In this document: positions 1 through 10,500 of the stretch, piece after piece
Position numbering within the stretch: the stretch's first letter is position 1
Layout of the letters: each line of letters begins with the position of its first letter
NCBI RefSeq assembly: GCF_003086295.3
Contig: NC_092044.1
Location: 2,299,001 to 2,363,000 of the forward strand
Direction: 5' to 3'
Source of the DNA: Arachis hypogaea
Lineage: Eukaryota; Streptophyta; Magnoliopsida; Fabales; Fabaceae
Length of the DNA stretch: 64,000 nt
The notes under the pieces: generated by a model
The model's input: only the letters and a program-made list of their open reading frames with translations
Databases searched by the model: none
Told to the model about the DNA's origin: nothing
Program-made: the position numbers and the translations under genes

Positions 1-105
1 TTGATAATGGGATGTTTGATATTTTTTTATCTTGAATATTACAATACTTTATAATAATCTTTCTCATGATGATTATGGAAATTCTAATCATGATTAACTA
101 ATTAA

Positions 106-498
106 TTAGTATTTAGTAGGACATTTGAAGGTGCATACATAAAGGGAGTTTCGGCATTGTACACATATGCCTGTAAACTTAACCCTTTTTGTTTTTGCAT
201 TCCATATTACAATTATCGTTAAAAAAAATTTCGCAATTGATGTTTGACCAAATTGCTTGACATTTTACTCTTCTGTCCACTTTTTTTATACTTTTCACAA
301 CTACAAAATATTAAAACAAAACTAAATAATCTACATTTTTTATCTAATGATAGAACATTACATTTTAGTATGTAGAATATACAGAACATTATTTAAATAA
401 TATATATATATATATACTCCAAATTATGAGATTATGAAGATCGAAAACCGCCTCAAACCAAAAGTATAAGTAAGAAAAGCCAACGATAATTTAGCCAT
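106..498 (-). pseudogene. Broken defensin-like (cysteine-rich secreted peptide) gene
   Basis: A decayed member of the cluster, too broken to form an open frame. The signal-peptide exon relic is at 452-498: it starts ATG GCT AAA TTA, giving M-A-K-L-S-L as in the paralogues, but is 47 nt instead of 52, so the frame is lost. Its donor dinucleotide is GC instead of GT. The second exon starts after TTTTGTAG at 300 and keeps the first four core cysteines with family spacing (C-x8-C-x7-C-x3-C). It then meets an in-frame TAA directly after K-K-G. Further on, the C-x-C region is shifted by about two bases, and the C-x3-C end closes at 106. A TATA-like run at 590-600 lies 92 nt upstream of the ATG. I infer a dead copy. 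Confidence 0.72.
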
Positions 499-1793
499 GT
501 TTTTCAAAAAAGTGCAATGTATGTGAATAATTTCTCTTTTCAATATTTTCTTTTGTGTGTGCAACTCCAAGTAAGTGAGAAATTAAAGGTATATATATTA
601 GGGAAAAAAAATTAGTCCGATAATAAATCATACATATATAGATAATAAACATTCATAGGACAGTTTATTAAAAATGGACAAATTTGTCAATATACATTGG
701 ATCGGATTTGGTACCACTTTGTTCTGCTATTTTATCACTTCATTATTTAAGGACTGTTTAATAATAAGTACCATATTTAGATAACTCTTAATTTAAAATT
801 TCTCAATAATTTTATACCTAGCCAAACTGAGATAATAAAGAATATAGAGTTTGAAATTTATGAAAGGTTAAGAAAACATGTATCATTTAGTACTTTTGAA
901 AAGTTAAGGAATTTATTATATATTGCTAGGTTAAATAACTATAACATAATGAATATAATCCCATGATTTCCAATCAGATAAGAATATAATTCCATGATTT
1001 ATATGAAAGTTTATGTTGAAATGATACGATATTTAGAATTGTACGTTTGGTAATTATGAAAATTTGTAGTATTTTCAATTTTTTTGGACATGGTCTGGGT
1101 GGCCAGAGCAAATTAGCTCAACCCAAACTGGACCTGGTTGCCCTAAAGCAAACCGAATTTGCGACCCACGTTCTTTAACCTAGAATCAGATTTGAAATTC
1201 GATTTTCTTCTGGAGTTTGAGGCTTAATTCAACTGGTTAAACCTTATACTTTTTAATATGCTGCATTCGGATTCAAATATGAACCTTTTAAGTGTTGTGT
1301 GGGTGAATGTGTAATGTGGGTGTGTTGTGATACCTAGGATTGAGAGTTGTCCAATCCTCGATCTTCTTCTCTTGTTCAGTTTTTATACTAGCTATGAAAA
1401 AAATAATTTTTAGTGACCAATTTTTTGTTTTTATCATAAATAAAAATAGCTGCTAATATTTATCGATAATTAGATATTATTAATCGTTTTTATACTTTGT
1501 TGTTAAAAGGTATTTTAGCGATCATTGTCAGTAAAAATATTTTTAATGACTACAAAAAATATATAATTATCATTATAACATATAATAATAATAACAAATA
1601 TATTATTGCCACAAAAATATAAATTGAATAAGATATATATAATAATCATTTTGTTATATTGTCATTAAAAATAATTTTAGTTATCCGTCGCAATGGGTAC
1701 CTTCACTAACTACTAAATCTTTATCCCCCTTCAATAGTAGCCTGGCTTCCCCTGCTTATATGATATATATTACATTCCATTAATTATAATTAA
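499..1793. other. AT-rich intergenic stretch
   Basis: No gene is visible on either strand. The stretch holds the upstream region of the pseudogene at 106-498, a moderately GC-richer segment near 1090-1250 that I could not assign, and the left copy of a dispersed AT-rich repeat (1403-1640). Confidence 0.5.
1403..1640. repeat. Left copy of a diverged direct repeat flanking a peptide gene
   Basis: This segment contains TTTTTAGTGACCA, a TTTTAGCGATCATTG block and ACTACAAAAAATATATAAT. The same blocks recur in the same order and orientation at about 2389-2606, on the other side of the gene at 1794-2177. The copies are well diverged. The ACTACAAAAAA and TTTTTAGTGA motifs look like ends of a plant MITE or CACTA-derived element, but I could not define terminal repeats. 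Confidence 0.45.
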
Positions 1794-2177
1794 TTAATGA
1801 TCATCATTGACACATTTGTACACACATGAACAAAGGGAATTATAATTGCAACGTCCTAAAATGCTCATGAAACCATATTTCTGATCGCATTCTGCAAGAC
1901 ATTTATCATGGTCAGATGTGCCCTTTTCATTGCAAATAGATGGCAACCAAAATTGTGTTCTACACCATTTGCCTTCAGTAACTTGACTTCTCATAGCTAC
2001 AACTACAAAAATATTTAACAAAAAAAAAAACTAAATAGTCAAAGGTTTTTCTATAAATATGAATATGCGAATATATACTCTAAAAAGAAAAGAAAATTGA
2101 GCGAAAATATGAATAGATGATAAACCTGAAACCAAAATGAGAAGGAAGAAATATTTTCCCAAAGATAACTTAACCAT
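1794..2177 (-). CDS. Secreted defensin-like cysteine-rich peptide, two exons
   Basis: Exon 1 is 2126-2177 (17 codons plus one base), exon 2 is 1794-2002, and the intron is 123 nt with GT...TTTTTGTAG borders. The spliced product is 86 residues. A hydrophobic signal peptide starting M-V-K-L-S-L-G is followed by a mature part with eight cysteines spaced C-x9-C-x10-C-x3-C-x12-C-x5-C-x-C-x3-C. The C-x3-C plus C-x-C pairs are the CS-alpha-beta (plant defensin) signature. This is the most divergent intact member: the first loops are longer and the C-terminal tail VNDDH extends past the last cysteine. It is presumably secreted or routed through the ER. A role in defence or as a nodule-specific NCR-like peptide is inference from the fold. 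The exon structure matches every paralogue in the window. Confidence 0.82.
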
Positions 2178-2261
2178 CTTTCTAATAATGAGTGCAATGA
2201 AAACAATTCTTATTCAATTGATATCTTTTATTTGCCCGTACACCTCCAATAAATGAAAGGG

Positions 2262-2269
2262 TATATATA
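2262..2269 (-). promoter_or_regulatory. TATA box of the peptide gene at 1794-2177
   Basis: TATATATA on the minus strand, 85 nt upstream of the ATG. The same spacing (83-92 nt) is seen in the paralogues at 590, 26236, 37176 and 59676. Confidence 0.6.
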
Positions 2270-2388
2270 AGTGGAGATTCATTTCAATCGATCTAAATCT
2301 AACCCTGTTAAGTTACTTATAATCATTTTTAATTTTTCAAAAGCCTAATGATTGGAAGTCATAATTCATTCTCTTAATTACTATTTTA

Positions 2389-2606
2389 TTACTACAAAAA
2401 ATCATTTTTAGTGATCATTTATTTTATTTTTAGTGCCAATAAAAATAGTTCCTAATATATATACTAACAATTATACATTAATCATCTTATGTTTTATCGC
2501 TAAAAGATTTTAGCGGCAATTATACAATTATCGATTAAAAAAAAATTTAATAGCCGCAAAAAATATATAATTATAATTTCAACATATAATAATAACGACA
2601 AATAAA
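2389..2606. repeat. Right copy of the diverged direct repeat
   Basis: It begins ACTACAAAAAATCATTTTTAG and shares ordered blocks with 1403-1640 (AGTGATCA, TTTTAGCGGCAATTA, GCAAAAAATATATAATTATA, ACATATAATAATAAC). It lies about 120 nt upstream of the TATA box of the gene at 1794-2177. Confidence 0.45.
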
Positions 2607-2610
2607 CATG

Positions 2611-4780
2611 GCAGAACCTTCTACTTCCATCCCCCAAGCTTAGTAATGATGGCTCGAATTTTCTCTTAATCACACCATCTCTCCTGAAATCTAAACTTCC
2701 TTTTCGACCTTTCTATAATTGGAGAAGTGTCTAACAAGAGCGGAGCATAGTCAGAACCATTTTTCGAGAGCCTTAGGATAGTTGCTGCCGGATAAGCATT
2801 CAATCATTCTGTATTCGCCAATTCCCTATCAATTCTCTTCTTTATATGTAAGGCCCACATCGGTTGGGGAGAGGAACGAAACATGCCTTGTAAGGGTGTG
2901 AATACCTCTCCCTAGCATTACGCGTTTTGACGAGTGAGTGTGGAGGGTTTCGGCTAGCATCCCTATCGTCAAAGGCAAAATCGTGAGGCCTTGTGTGCCA
3001 AAGCGGACAATATCATGCTAGCGGGTGGTCTGGGCTGTTACAGATGGTATCAGAGCCGGAACCCAGATCGATGTGCCAGCGAGGGTGCTGGACTCCCTTA
3101 GGGGGGTGGATTGTAAGGCCCACATCGGTTGGAGAAGGGAACGAAGCATGCCTTGTAAGGGTGTGGATACCTCTCCCTAACATGACGCGTTTTGACGAGT
3201 GAGTGTGGGGGGCTTCGGCTAGCATCCCTATCGTCAAAGGCAAAATCGTGAGGCCTTGTGTGCCAAAGCGGACAATATCATGCTAGCGGGTGGTCTGGGC
3301 TATTACAGATGGTATCAGAGCCGAAACCCGGATCGATGTGCCAACGAGGGCGCTGGACTCCCTTAGGGGTGTGGATTGTAAGGCCCACATCGGTTGGGGA
3401 GGGGAATGAAGCATGCCTTGTAAGGGTGTGGATACCTCTCCCTAGCATGACGCGTTTTGACGAGTGAATGTGGGGGGCTTCAGCTAGCATCCCTATCGTC
3501 AAAGGCAAAACCGTGAGGCCTTGTGTGCCAAAGCGGACAATATCGTGCTAGCGGGTGGTCTGGGCTGTTAAAGATGGTATCAGAGCCCGAACCCGGATCG
3601 ATGTGCCAGCGAGGGCGCTGGACTCCCTTAGGGGGGTGGATTGTAAGGCCCACATCGGTTGGGGAGGGGAACGGAGCATGCCTTGTAAGGGTGTGGATAC
3701 ATCTCCCTAGCATGACGCATTTTGACGAGTGAGTGTGGGGGGCTTCGGCTAGCATCCCTATCGTCAAAGGCAAAACCGTGAGGCCTTGTGTGCCAAAACG
3801 GATAATATCATGCTAGCGGGTGGTCTGGGCTGTTACATTATAAGTTCAGAACCCCTTCTCCTATTTGTCCATGTAAAAGGCCTCCCCAACATACCCATAT
3901 GAGCATTCCCATCAATGAAATTAGTAAAAGCTGTAATAGAAGAGGGGGACTTATCATATCCACCCTCCATTTTTTGTTGACTTACTATGGCAATAAGATC
4001 CCTTATCACCACCACTTCCTCTGGCATTTGATTTATGACAGCAGAAAGTATATTAAATTGCACCAATCGAGTTTGTTCTAAGCTATTGAGGTGCACTCTG
4101 ATCAACAACCGTTTTTTGTTTGTTGCCGCGTCAGTAATTTTTGCAACTATGAAGAAATCTTATGCTCGAAACACTTTCATGTCTGTTTCATCTTTCTATG
4201 CTAGTGTTAAATCTCCTGCAATGTCATTTGGGTTCACCAAAAGTCACTCATTGAAGTCACATGCACTTAACTTCCTATCCACTTGACGAGATTGGTTCTT
4301 AATTTCACAAATAAACGCAATCTCGAGGGAGTGAGATATGCAGATCCCTTTTAAGCTCTACGTTATCAGGAGTCTCTCCAAACTTCCGACAATTCTAGCA
4401 TAGAATTTTTATATCCTTTGAGGTGTCAATTGAAGGCTGACACCCTCCACCATAAAATCCATTGTCTCGTCACCATCCACATATATCTTCAAATTTCCTT
4501 CACCTGGCCAGCTTCCTAATTGTTGACAACTTTTCTGAACTCTTATTCTTTCCTCTGATTACTCCTTTTTAGCTTGATTGTTCTCTATTGCAACCATGTT
4601 TTCAAACTGGCTTTCTGTCCTTGAATTGGAAGTAGTAAGCCCGACCTCTACATTGTTTATAACAACCTTTTTTTTATACACAGCATCTTGAACTTCACTA
4701 CTATGTTTACCACCAGCACTTTGTTCTCCCATATTCAATTTTAAAAAGATTTTGAAAATTTTTTGAGTCAAAATAGTCAA
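2611..4780 (-). mobile_element. Old LINE (non-LTR retrotransposon) relic, split by a TRIM array
   Basis: Minus-strand translation shows fragments of an L1-type endonuclease on both sides of the TRIM insertion. At 3833-4108 there is an open stretch with F-T-W-T-N-R-R-R-G-S-E, a hallmark of the C-terminal half of plant LINE endonucleases. Across the TRIM at 2611-2846 the frame continues with K-K-R-I-D-R-E-L-A and a G-S-D-Y-A-P-L-L-L-D segment, the degenerate SDH catalytic region. Further upstream (about 4110-4450) many stops interrupt a W-N-C-R-like start. The open frame 4559-4780 may be the end of ORF1, but nothing recognisable supports that. Heavily mutated, hence old. Confidence 0.6.
2847..3837 (+). 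mobile_element. Tandem TRIM retrotransposon array (4 LTRs, 3 internal segments)
   Basis: Four copies of a 196-bp LTR beginning TGTAAGGCCCACATCGGTT and ending GGGCTGTTACA lie at 2847-3042, 3112-3307, 3377-3572 and 3642-3837. They are separated by three 69-bp internal segments, giving a 265-bp period. Each internal segment starts with TGGTATCAGAGCC (an initiator-tRNA-Met primer site) and ends with a purine-rich TTAGGGGGGTGGAT tract. That is all a terminal-repeat retrotransposon in miniature needs; it codes for nothing. TTATA flanks both ends (2842-2846 and 3838-3842), so the array behaves as one insertion. The third LTR has lost its terminal CA. Open frames across it are period artefacts. Confidence 0.88.
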
Positions 4781-4856
4781 CGTAACACTGAACGAGTATT
4801 AACGACAATGTCAAACTCCATTACAAAAATTCTAGTAGAAATTTTTTTTGCATAAT

Positions 4857-5910
4857 TGTAAGAACCAGACCAAACTGATCGATTCGACTGAAAAATTGGT
4901 AAATCGGATCTCTAACCGGTTCTGTTGATGAATATGACCGGATAAGAACAAAACTGTTGAGAACCGATTTAAACCGACCGATTTGAAAGTTTTTTTTAAT
5001 TCACTTTCCAAAACGACGTCGTTTTGGTTTATTAAAAAAAAAATACTCGAATAACCCCCAAATTCCTAATCCCTGTTCCCCGACCCTAATCCCCTAACCA
5101 GTAACAACATGGCTAACTCTCTTCCCCACCTCCTCACCTTGCGATGCCACCTCACTTGGTTACTCACTGCGCCACCGCCGCCCGCCGCCCGCTGTCATCT
5201 TCGTCTCCCCTTAGAAGACTTCACCACAACACCCATTTTGAAGTCTCAAGGAACAGAACAGAACCACGGCACTTATTCACCTTCGTCCTTGTCCCTCATA
5301 TCTGTCTTCACCGTCGTCGTTGCCGTTGTCTTCGTCCTCTGCTCTGTCAAACAGGTTAGTTGAATATGTTGTTCTCCTTTGTTTTGCTCTGTTCTAATAA
5401 TGCTTGTTGGAAACTTGAAATTATGAAGCTGTTATGAATAATGTTGTTATGTTGTTCTGTTATGAAAATTTGAAATTTCTGGAATGATTAGGTGAAATTT
5501 TTATTGTTGCTGCTTGTTAAAATATGTGATGTTGAAGTAATTGTTTAGTATGAAATGATGAATCTGCTTGTTCTGTGAATTTAAGGTTGCTGTCTTGTTG
5601 AATAGGGTATAGGAAATAGGGAATTTAGGGTTGCTGTTGTTTTATACCTTTGTTACTCCATATTATTTTAGTCGTGTCTATTTTTGTATTAGTTATTTTC
5701 AAATTTTGAAATTTGGTTGTTTTTAAAATATTGATAAAAAATAAAAAATATATATTTTAATTTTTTTTAGTTTATGAGTATTTTTAGTATTTTATATTTT
5801 TTATTTACGTAGAATCAATTTTACTAGTTCAACTAATAATTTATCAATTAAACTAGTAAATCAATAAATTAATAATTTGACCGATTTAATTATTGATTCG
5901 GTTCTTACAA
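4857..5910. mobile_element. Non-autonomous DNA transposon-like element
   Basis: TTGTAAGAACC at 4857 faces GGTTCTTACAA ending at about 5910, and further inverted similarity extends inward (ACCGATTTA-type blocks). The interior holds the palindrome AAACGACGTCGTTTT near 5011 and a GC-richer stretch (5109-5363) with an open frame that ends at a plausible GT donor. That frame may be a captured or residual first exon; I see no transposase. No clear target-site duplication remains, so the element is probably old. Confidence 0.5.
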
Positions 5911-6172
5911 CTATACTTTTTTATTTCTTTATTAATTAATGACATAATAACTTCTATTGTATATGGATTTGGGAAATAATCACATAATTGAGAATCCCAT
6001 ACTCCTTCACACTACATAATAACTAGTATTATATATACTCTCTTCGATTTAAAATAATGATCTCTTTTATTTTTTTAATTTATTAAAAAATTAATATATC
6101 TATAACGAAGATAATTATCTCTTTCAATTTTTTAAATTATTAAAAAATTAATATATCTAAACAAATCCTTTA

Positions 6173-6368
6173 TGTAAGGCCCACATCAGTTGAGGAAGGG
6201 AACGAAGTATGTCTTATAAGGGTGTGGATACCTCTTCTTAGTATGACACATTTTGACGAGTGAATGTGGGGGGATTCGGCTAACATTCATATCGTCAAAG
6301 ATAAAACCGTGAGACCCTATATACTAAAGCGGATAATATTGTGCTAGCGGGTGATCTGAATTATTACA
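6173..6368 (+). mobile_element. Solo LTR of the same TRIM family
   Basis: A 196-bp copy, diverged from the array LTRs at 2847-3837, runs from TGTAAGGCCCACATCAG to TTATTACA. It is bordered by CTTTA on both sides (6168-6172 and 6369-6373). No internal segment is present, so it is a solo LTR. Confidence 0.82.
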
Positions 6369-6522
6369 CTTTATATATAAATACATTAATTTTTTAATGA
6401 ATCTAAAAGGTGAAGCTAACCGACAGTTATTTTAAAACAAAAATATTAAATTCCAACCTGTATTGTGGTATAGGTCAATTCTCTACCCATTTTTATTAAT
6501 GTTCATAGGGCTTTTTTTTATA

Positions 6523-6652
6523 GTGAAAACTCAGGTACAGTCGACTTCACATGAAGAGTTGATATTTGAGAGCCGTTAGATGATTTGATTAATTTGACTA
6601 AATTTTTATCTAACGGTTCTCAGATATCAACTTCACGTGAAGTCAACTTCAC
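6523..6652. mobile_element. Small inverted-repeat MITE
   Basis: A near-palindrome: GTCGACTTCACATGAAG and GAGAGCCGTTAGATGA on the left pair with TCTAACGGTTCTCAGATATC and CTTCACGTGAAGTCAACTTC on the right. The sequence resembles, from memory, the very abundant peanut MITE family (AhMITE1 type). It lies just downstream of the exon at 6688-6893. Confidence 0.65.
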
Positions 6653-6687
6653 TTTTTTTTATATATATAAAAAATCATAAACAAAGG

Positions 6688-6893
6688 TTATATATCAGGA
6701 CATTCATACAAGCATTCACATTGGGATGGTTTTATTATACAACGTGAAGCATAGGCCATGGAACCATATCTCTCATTGCATTCATTGAAACAACTCTCAG
6801 CACTGCCACTGTTACAATCTTCGTTATCCCATTTGTTAAAACACAGGCTCAAATCTGCATCATCATCACCCGCTATACTTTTCATCCACACAA
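6688..6893 (-). pseudogene. Defensin-like peptide, second exon only (signal exon not found)
   Basis: The exon follows an intact acceptor (ATATTTTGCAG) and runs open to a stop. It encodes V-V-W-M-K-S-I-A-G, a short acidic stretch, and eight cysteines spaced C-x8-C-x7-C-x3-C-x12-C-x6-C-x-C-x3-C ending C-P-D-I. It is closest to the gene at 63104-63969, and similarity continues through the flanking intron. In that paralogue the signal exon lies 593 nt beyond the acceptor. Here that distance falls at the LINE insertion (7468/7469), and no M-x-K-L-S-L exon is seen on either side of the LINE. The core itself is undamaged. It may be a recently disabled gene, or it may use an in-frame ATG at 6921 in the intron that adds only a short hydrophobic start. 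Confidence 0.65.
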
Positions 6894-7468
6894 CTGCAAA
6901 ATATTTTAATAATAAAACCAAGCTAATTTAAGATTAATTCCGCTTTATGTACATATTTTATAGTAAACATCAGTTTCATATCAGTATTTTCTTAAAACTT
7001 AATACGTATTTTTTTAATTTTTTTAATTAAAGATAATTTAAATATATAATTAATTAATAATTATTATATTTAAATATATAAATATCACGAGTATTTAGTG
7101 TATGAGTAATATTGTTGAATAATAATTATATATAGAAATTATACTATAGAACATAAAAATGAAAATATACTCTTTAGTTAAGATGTGTTTGAAACTCCAA
7201 AATTATATATGAAATTGAGCTCATTTGAATTGAAATCAAATGAATTGATGAATTATACATAAAAAAAAAAATTATTGGATTAAACGTGTAAAATTAAGAT
7301 ATTTTTCTATTATCATTTGATGTCTCTGATTTTATATTTGACAAAAAAAATTATAACTTAAGAATAAAATTTATCGATTATTATTAGATCAACTATTTTA
7401 TTAAAACGGAGTATTGAGCGAAAATAAATGAACATAGACATAAATTTAATATGACTGAAATGATATTG
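6894..7468 (-). other. Intron remnant shared with the gene at 63104
   Basis: AT-rich sequence collinear with the intron 63325-63917 (shared blocks include GAAAATATACTCTTTA, CTCCAAAATTATATATGAAATT and GAATTATACATAAAAA). It ends at the LINE target duplication. Confidence 0.6.
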
Positions 7469-7528
7469 TTTTTTTTTTTTTTTTGATGGAGAAGCGGGAG
7501 TCAGGGACCCCAAAACAGCAAGTAAAAA

Positions 7529-10500
7529 CTACAAGCCTCTAAGTCTAAAAGAACCATACATGTCAAAATTTAAAGCTAAAATAATATCAGGTGTAGGTGC
7601 ATCAAAAATGTGGAGACCTATGGGAAGATCATGCCCCTTCTTGGCCATTATATCTGCAACAGCATTGGCCTCTCTTAAGGTGTGATTCCAATCAATATTT
7701 TGCACGCGCCTGCTTAGGATCAGGATATCTTGTACAAGAGCTGCACAAGGGTGGGAGCTTGGACTTCCTGTTTTAATAGCTGAAGAGCCATTAGAGAGTC
7801 AGACTCCACAATAATATTCTGTAAATCATTAGCAACTGCTATTTGGAGGCCTTTAACAATTCCCCAAAGTTCAACATGCATAATAGTACAATTACCCAAT
7901 ATACAGGAAAAGGCTTTCATAAACCTTCCCATGTGGTCTCTGAAGACCCCCCCGCAGGAGGCACTATCACATTGTAAGAAGTAGGACCCATCAACATTAA
8001 TCTTGACATAGTGCTCCTGTGGTTGGTGCCAGCTAATGAGATTTCCCAAGCTATTATGGTTCCTCTTTGGAAGGTTAGTCTTCTTCATGGCTTTAATAAT
8101 ATCCCTTGTACGTGCTCTAATGTGGCTTGCAGCAGCCCTTGGGTCGGTGGCCTTGCCTTCAAAGACCAACTTATTACGTAACCACCAAAGAGAGGAGGTA
8201 CCCACTCCAAAGTAGTAAGTCCACTCTGTTTTCCTATTGAGGTTTGAGGTGAGCCATTCTCTCATACTTCCGGTAAAAAAATTTTCAACCTCTCTCGCGG
8301 GAACTAGAAGCTTCCAAACTTGATTAGCAAAATGACAGTCGCGAAGAACATGGACAATGGATTCCTCACCCGATTGACATCGCGGACAGCAGGGGTTCAA
8401 AGTCATATGCCTCCTGAACCTTTGAGCATTTGTCAAAATGACATCATTTGCACAAAGCCAAAGAAATGTGTGAATTCTTTCCGGACCCTTCCAGTTCCAC
8501 GTAAGCTTAAAGATATGGTCCGAGGGGTTCTGGTTGGTGTGAAGGGATTGGTAAGCAGACTTCAGGTTGAACGCCCCATCCGAGGATAAGGCCCAAGTAA
8601 TCTGATCCTCATTCTTCCAAGGTGATGGCGGAGCCATTGCTAAGACTCGTTGGACAACCTCATCCGGGAGCCATTCTCTTAGCTTCCTATCATCCCAATG
8701 CCCTGAAATAGAAAGGAAATTATTTAGAGAATTAGGTGAATAGTTGCTATCTCTTACCTGATTAGCATGCTGGTCTAGAGTTCCAAGTTTTGGAATCCAT
8801 TGATGCCTCCAAAAATTAATTTTGGATCCATCTCCTATCCTCCATATGGTATTGCTCTCAACATCTTTCCAAGCACGGCAGACTCCTTTCCACAAATTAG
8901 AAGCATTATTTATCCTTCTAATATTAGGAAGAATATCAGTCCCACACCGGTATTTAGACCTTAGAACTCTGGCCCAAAGATGATCTCTTTTGTCGACCAA
9001 CCCCCATCTAATCTTCATCATAAACGCATGGTTAAGGTCTTTGGCATGTCGGATACCAAGACCACCTGCATTTTTGGGTTTACAGACATTATGCCAGCTC
9101 AGAAGGTGGACTTTCTTTGTCTGGTTAGTGTTACCCCAGAGAAAATTCCTGCATTTAAAATCAATTATATTACAAGTAGAAATAGGTAAATAAGCTGCTT
9201 GCATAGTATAACTAGGTAAAGCAGAGAGGACAGATTTCACCAAGGTATTTTTCCCCGCCAAAGATAATGATGTAGCTTTCCAACTGCTGAGTCTTGTATT
9301 TAATTTGCTTATGATTCCGTTGTAAGTGTTCCGCGTCACCCTCGAGTGGAGAAGGGGAACTCCAAGGTATTTTCCAAGATCATTTGTTCTCTGAAAATGT
9401 AAGGCTTCACTAATCTCATTTCTTATATGATGCCCCACGTTATTGGAGAAAAAGATCCTAGTCTTCTCAGTATTAACTTTCTGACCGGAACTATCACAAA
9501 AGGCACCAAGAACTCTATCAATTATCTGGGCCTGCTCCAAACTGGCTTCTGCAAAGAGAATCAAGTCATCGGCAAAACAGAGGTGAGAGAGCTCAGGACT
9601 ACTCCTATTAAGTTTGATGGGTTTCCAGTACCCCAGGTTGACCGCTTCTGATATGAGCTAAGAGAGACGTTCCATGTACAGAACAAAAATATAAGGTGAA
9701 ATAGGATCACCTTGACGAATTCCTCTAGAAGGAGTAAATTCATCTAAAACTTCTCCATTCCAAAGCATTCTCATTCTGGCTGAAAAGATACACGTACATA
9801 TGAGATTAGAGATGTGAGATGGGATCCCAATATCCTCAAGAGTATTATTAATAAAACTCCATTTCAATCTGTCATAAGCTTTTTCCAAATCTATTTTAAT
9901 GGCCATCCAGCGTTTATCACCCTTTTTGCTTCGCATGGAGTGGATGACCTCCTGAGTGATGATGATATTATCCGAGCTATGCGTGCCAAGGACAAAACTG
10001 CATTGCGTCGGCTGGACAAGCTTCTCCATAATATATCTCAACCGCTTGGCAAGAATTTTTGTGACAACTTTATACGAAACATTGCACAAACTAATCGGCC
10101 GCATTTGTTTTAAAGTAGTAGAGGGCTCCATTTTAGGAATCAAAACAATTAGAATTTCATTTATCTCTTTCACCTTGTGGGGATTACTAAAGATATTCTG
10201 CACAAGCCTACACAAATCAGCACCAATCTTATCCCAGTTATGTTGGTAAAAAACAGCCTGAATCCCATCCTTACCTGGTGCTTTGAAGCTGCCCATAGTA
10301 AAAATAGCATCCTTTATTTCCCACTCAGAGACGTGACCCCAATCAGATTTATATCATCATTGCTTAGGCAAGGAAATCTTTGGTTCAAGACAAAAGAAGA
10401 GTCAGGAGTATCATCCAAGTATAACTTAGCATAGAAATAAGTTACCATCATTTCAAGTTCAGCACTCTCTGTAATCCAATTTCCATTATCATCTTGTAAT

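Noticed and set aside
3045..3056. TGGTATCAGAGC as part of a tRNA gene
   Set aside because: It is the primer site complementary to the initiator tRNA 3' end and lacks any tRNA cloverleaf around it.
2993..3773. Repeated 69-97 codon open frames on both strands
   Set aside because: They recur with the 265-bp TRIM period and lie across LTR and internal segments; no coding signal.
2847..3837. Possible Cassandra-type TRIM with a 5S rRNA core
   Set aside because: The 196-bp LTR has no recognisable 5S gene box sequence; it is another TRIM family.
5109..5363. 84-codon open frame with a signal-like hydrophobic end
   Set aside because: Lies inside a DNA transposon-like element, has no family features, and an overlapping frame of similar length exists.
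6894..6921. ATG in the intron giving a short hydrophobic start to the 6688 exon
   Set aside because: Similar intronic ATGs occur at 2021 and 63343 in genes with a proper signal exon, so it is most likely chance; kept only as an alternative.
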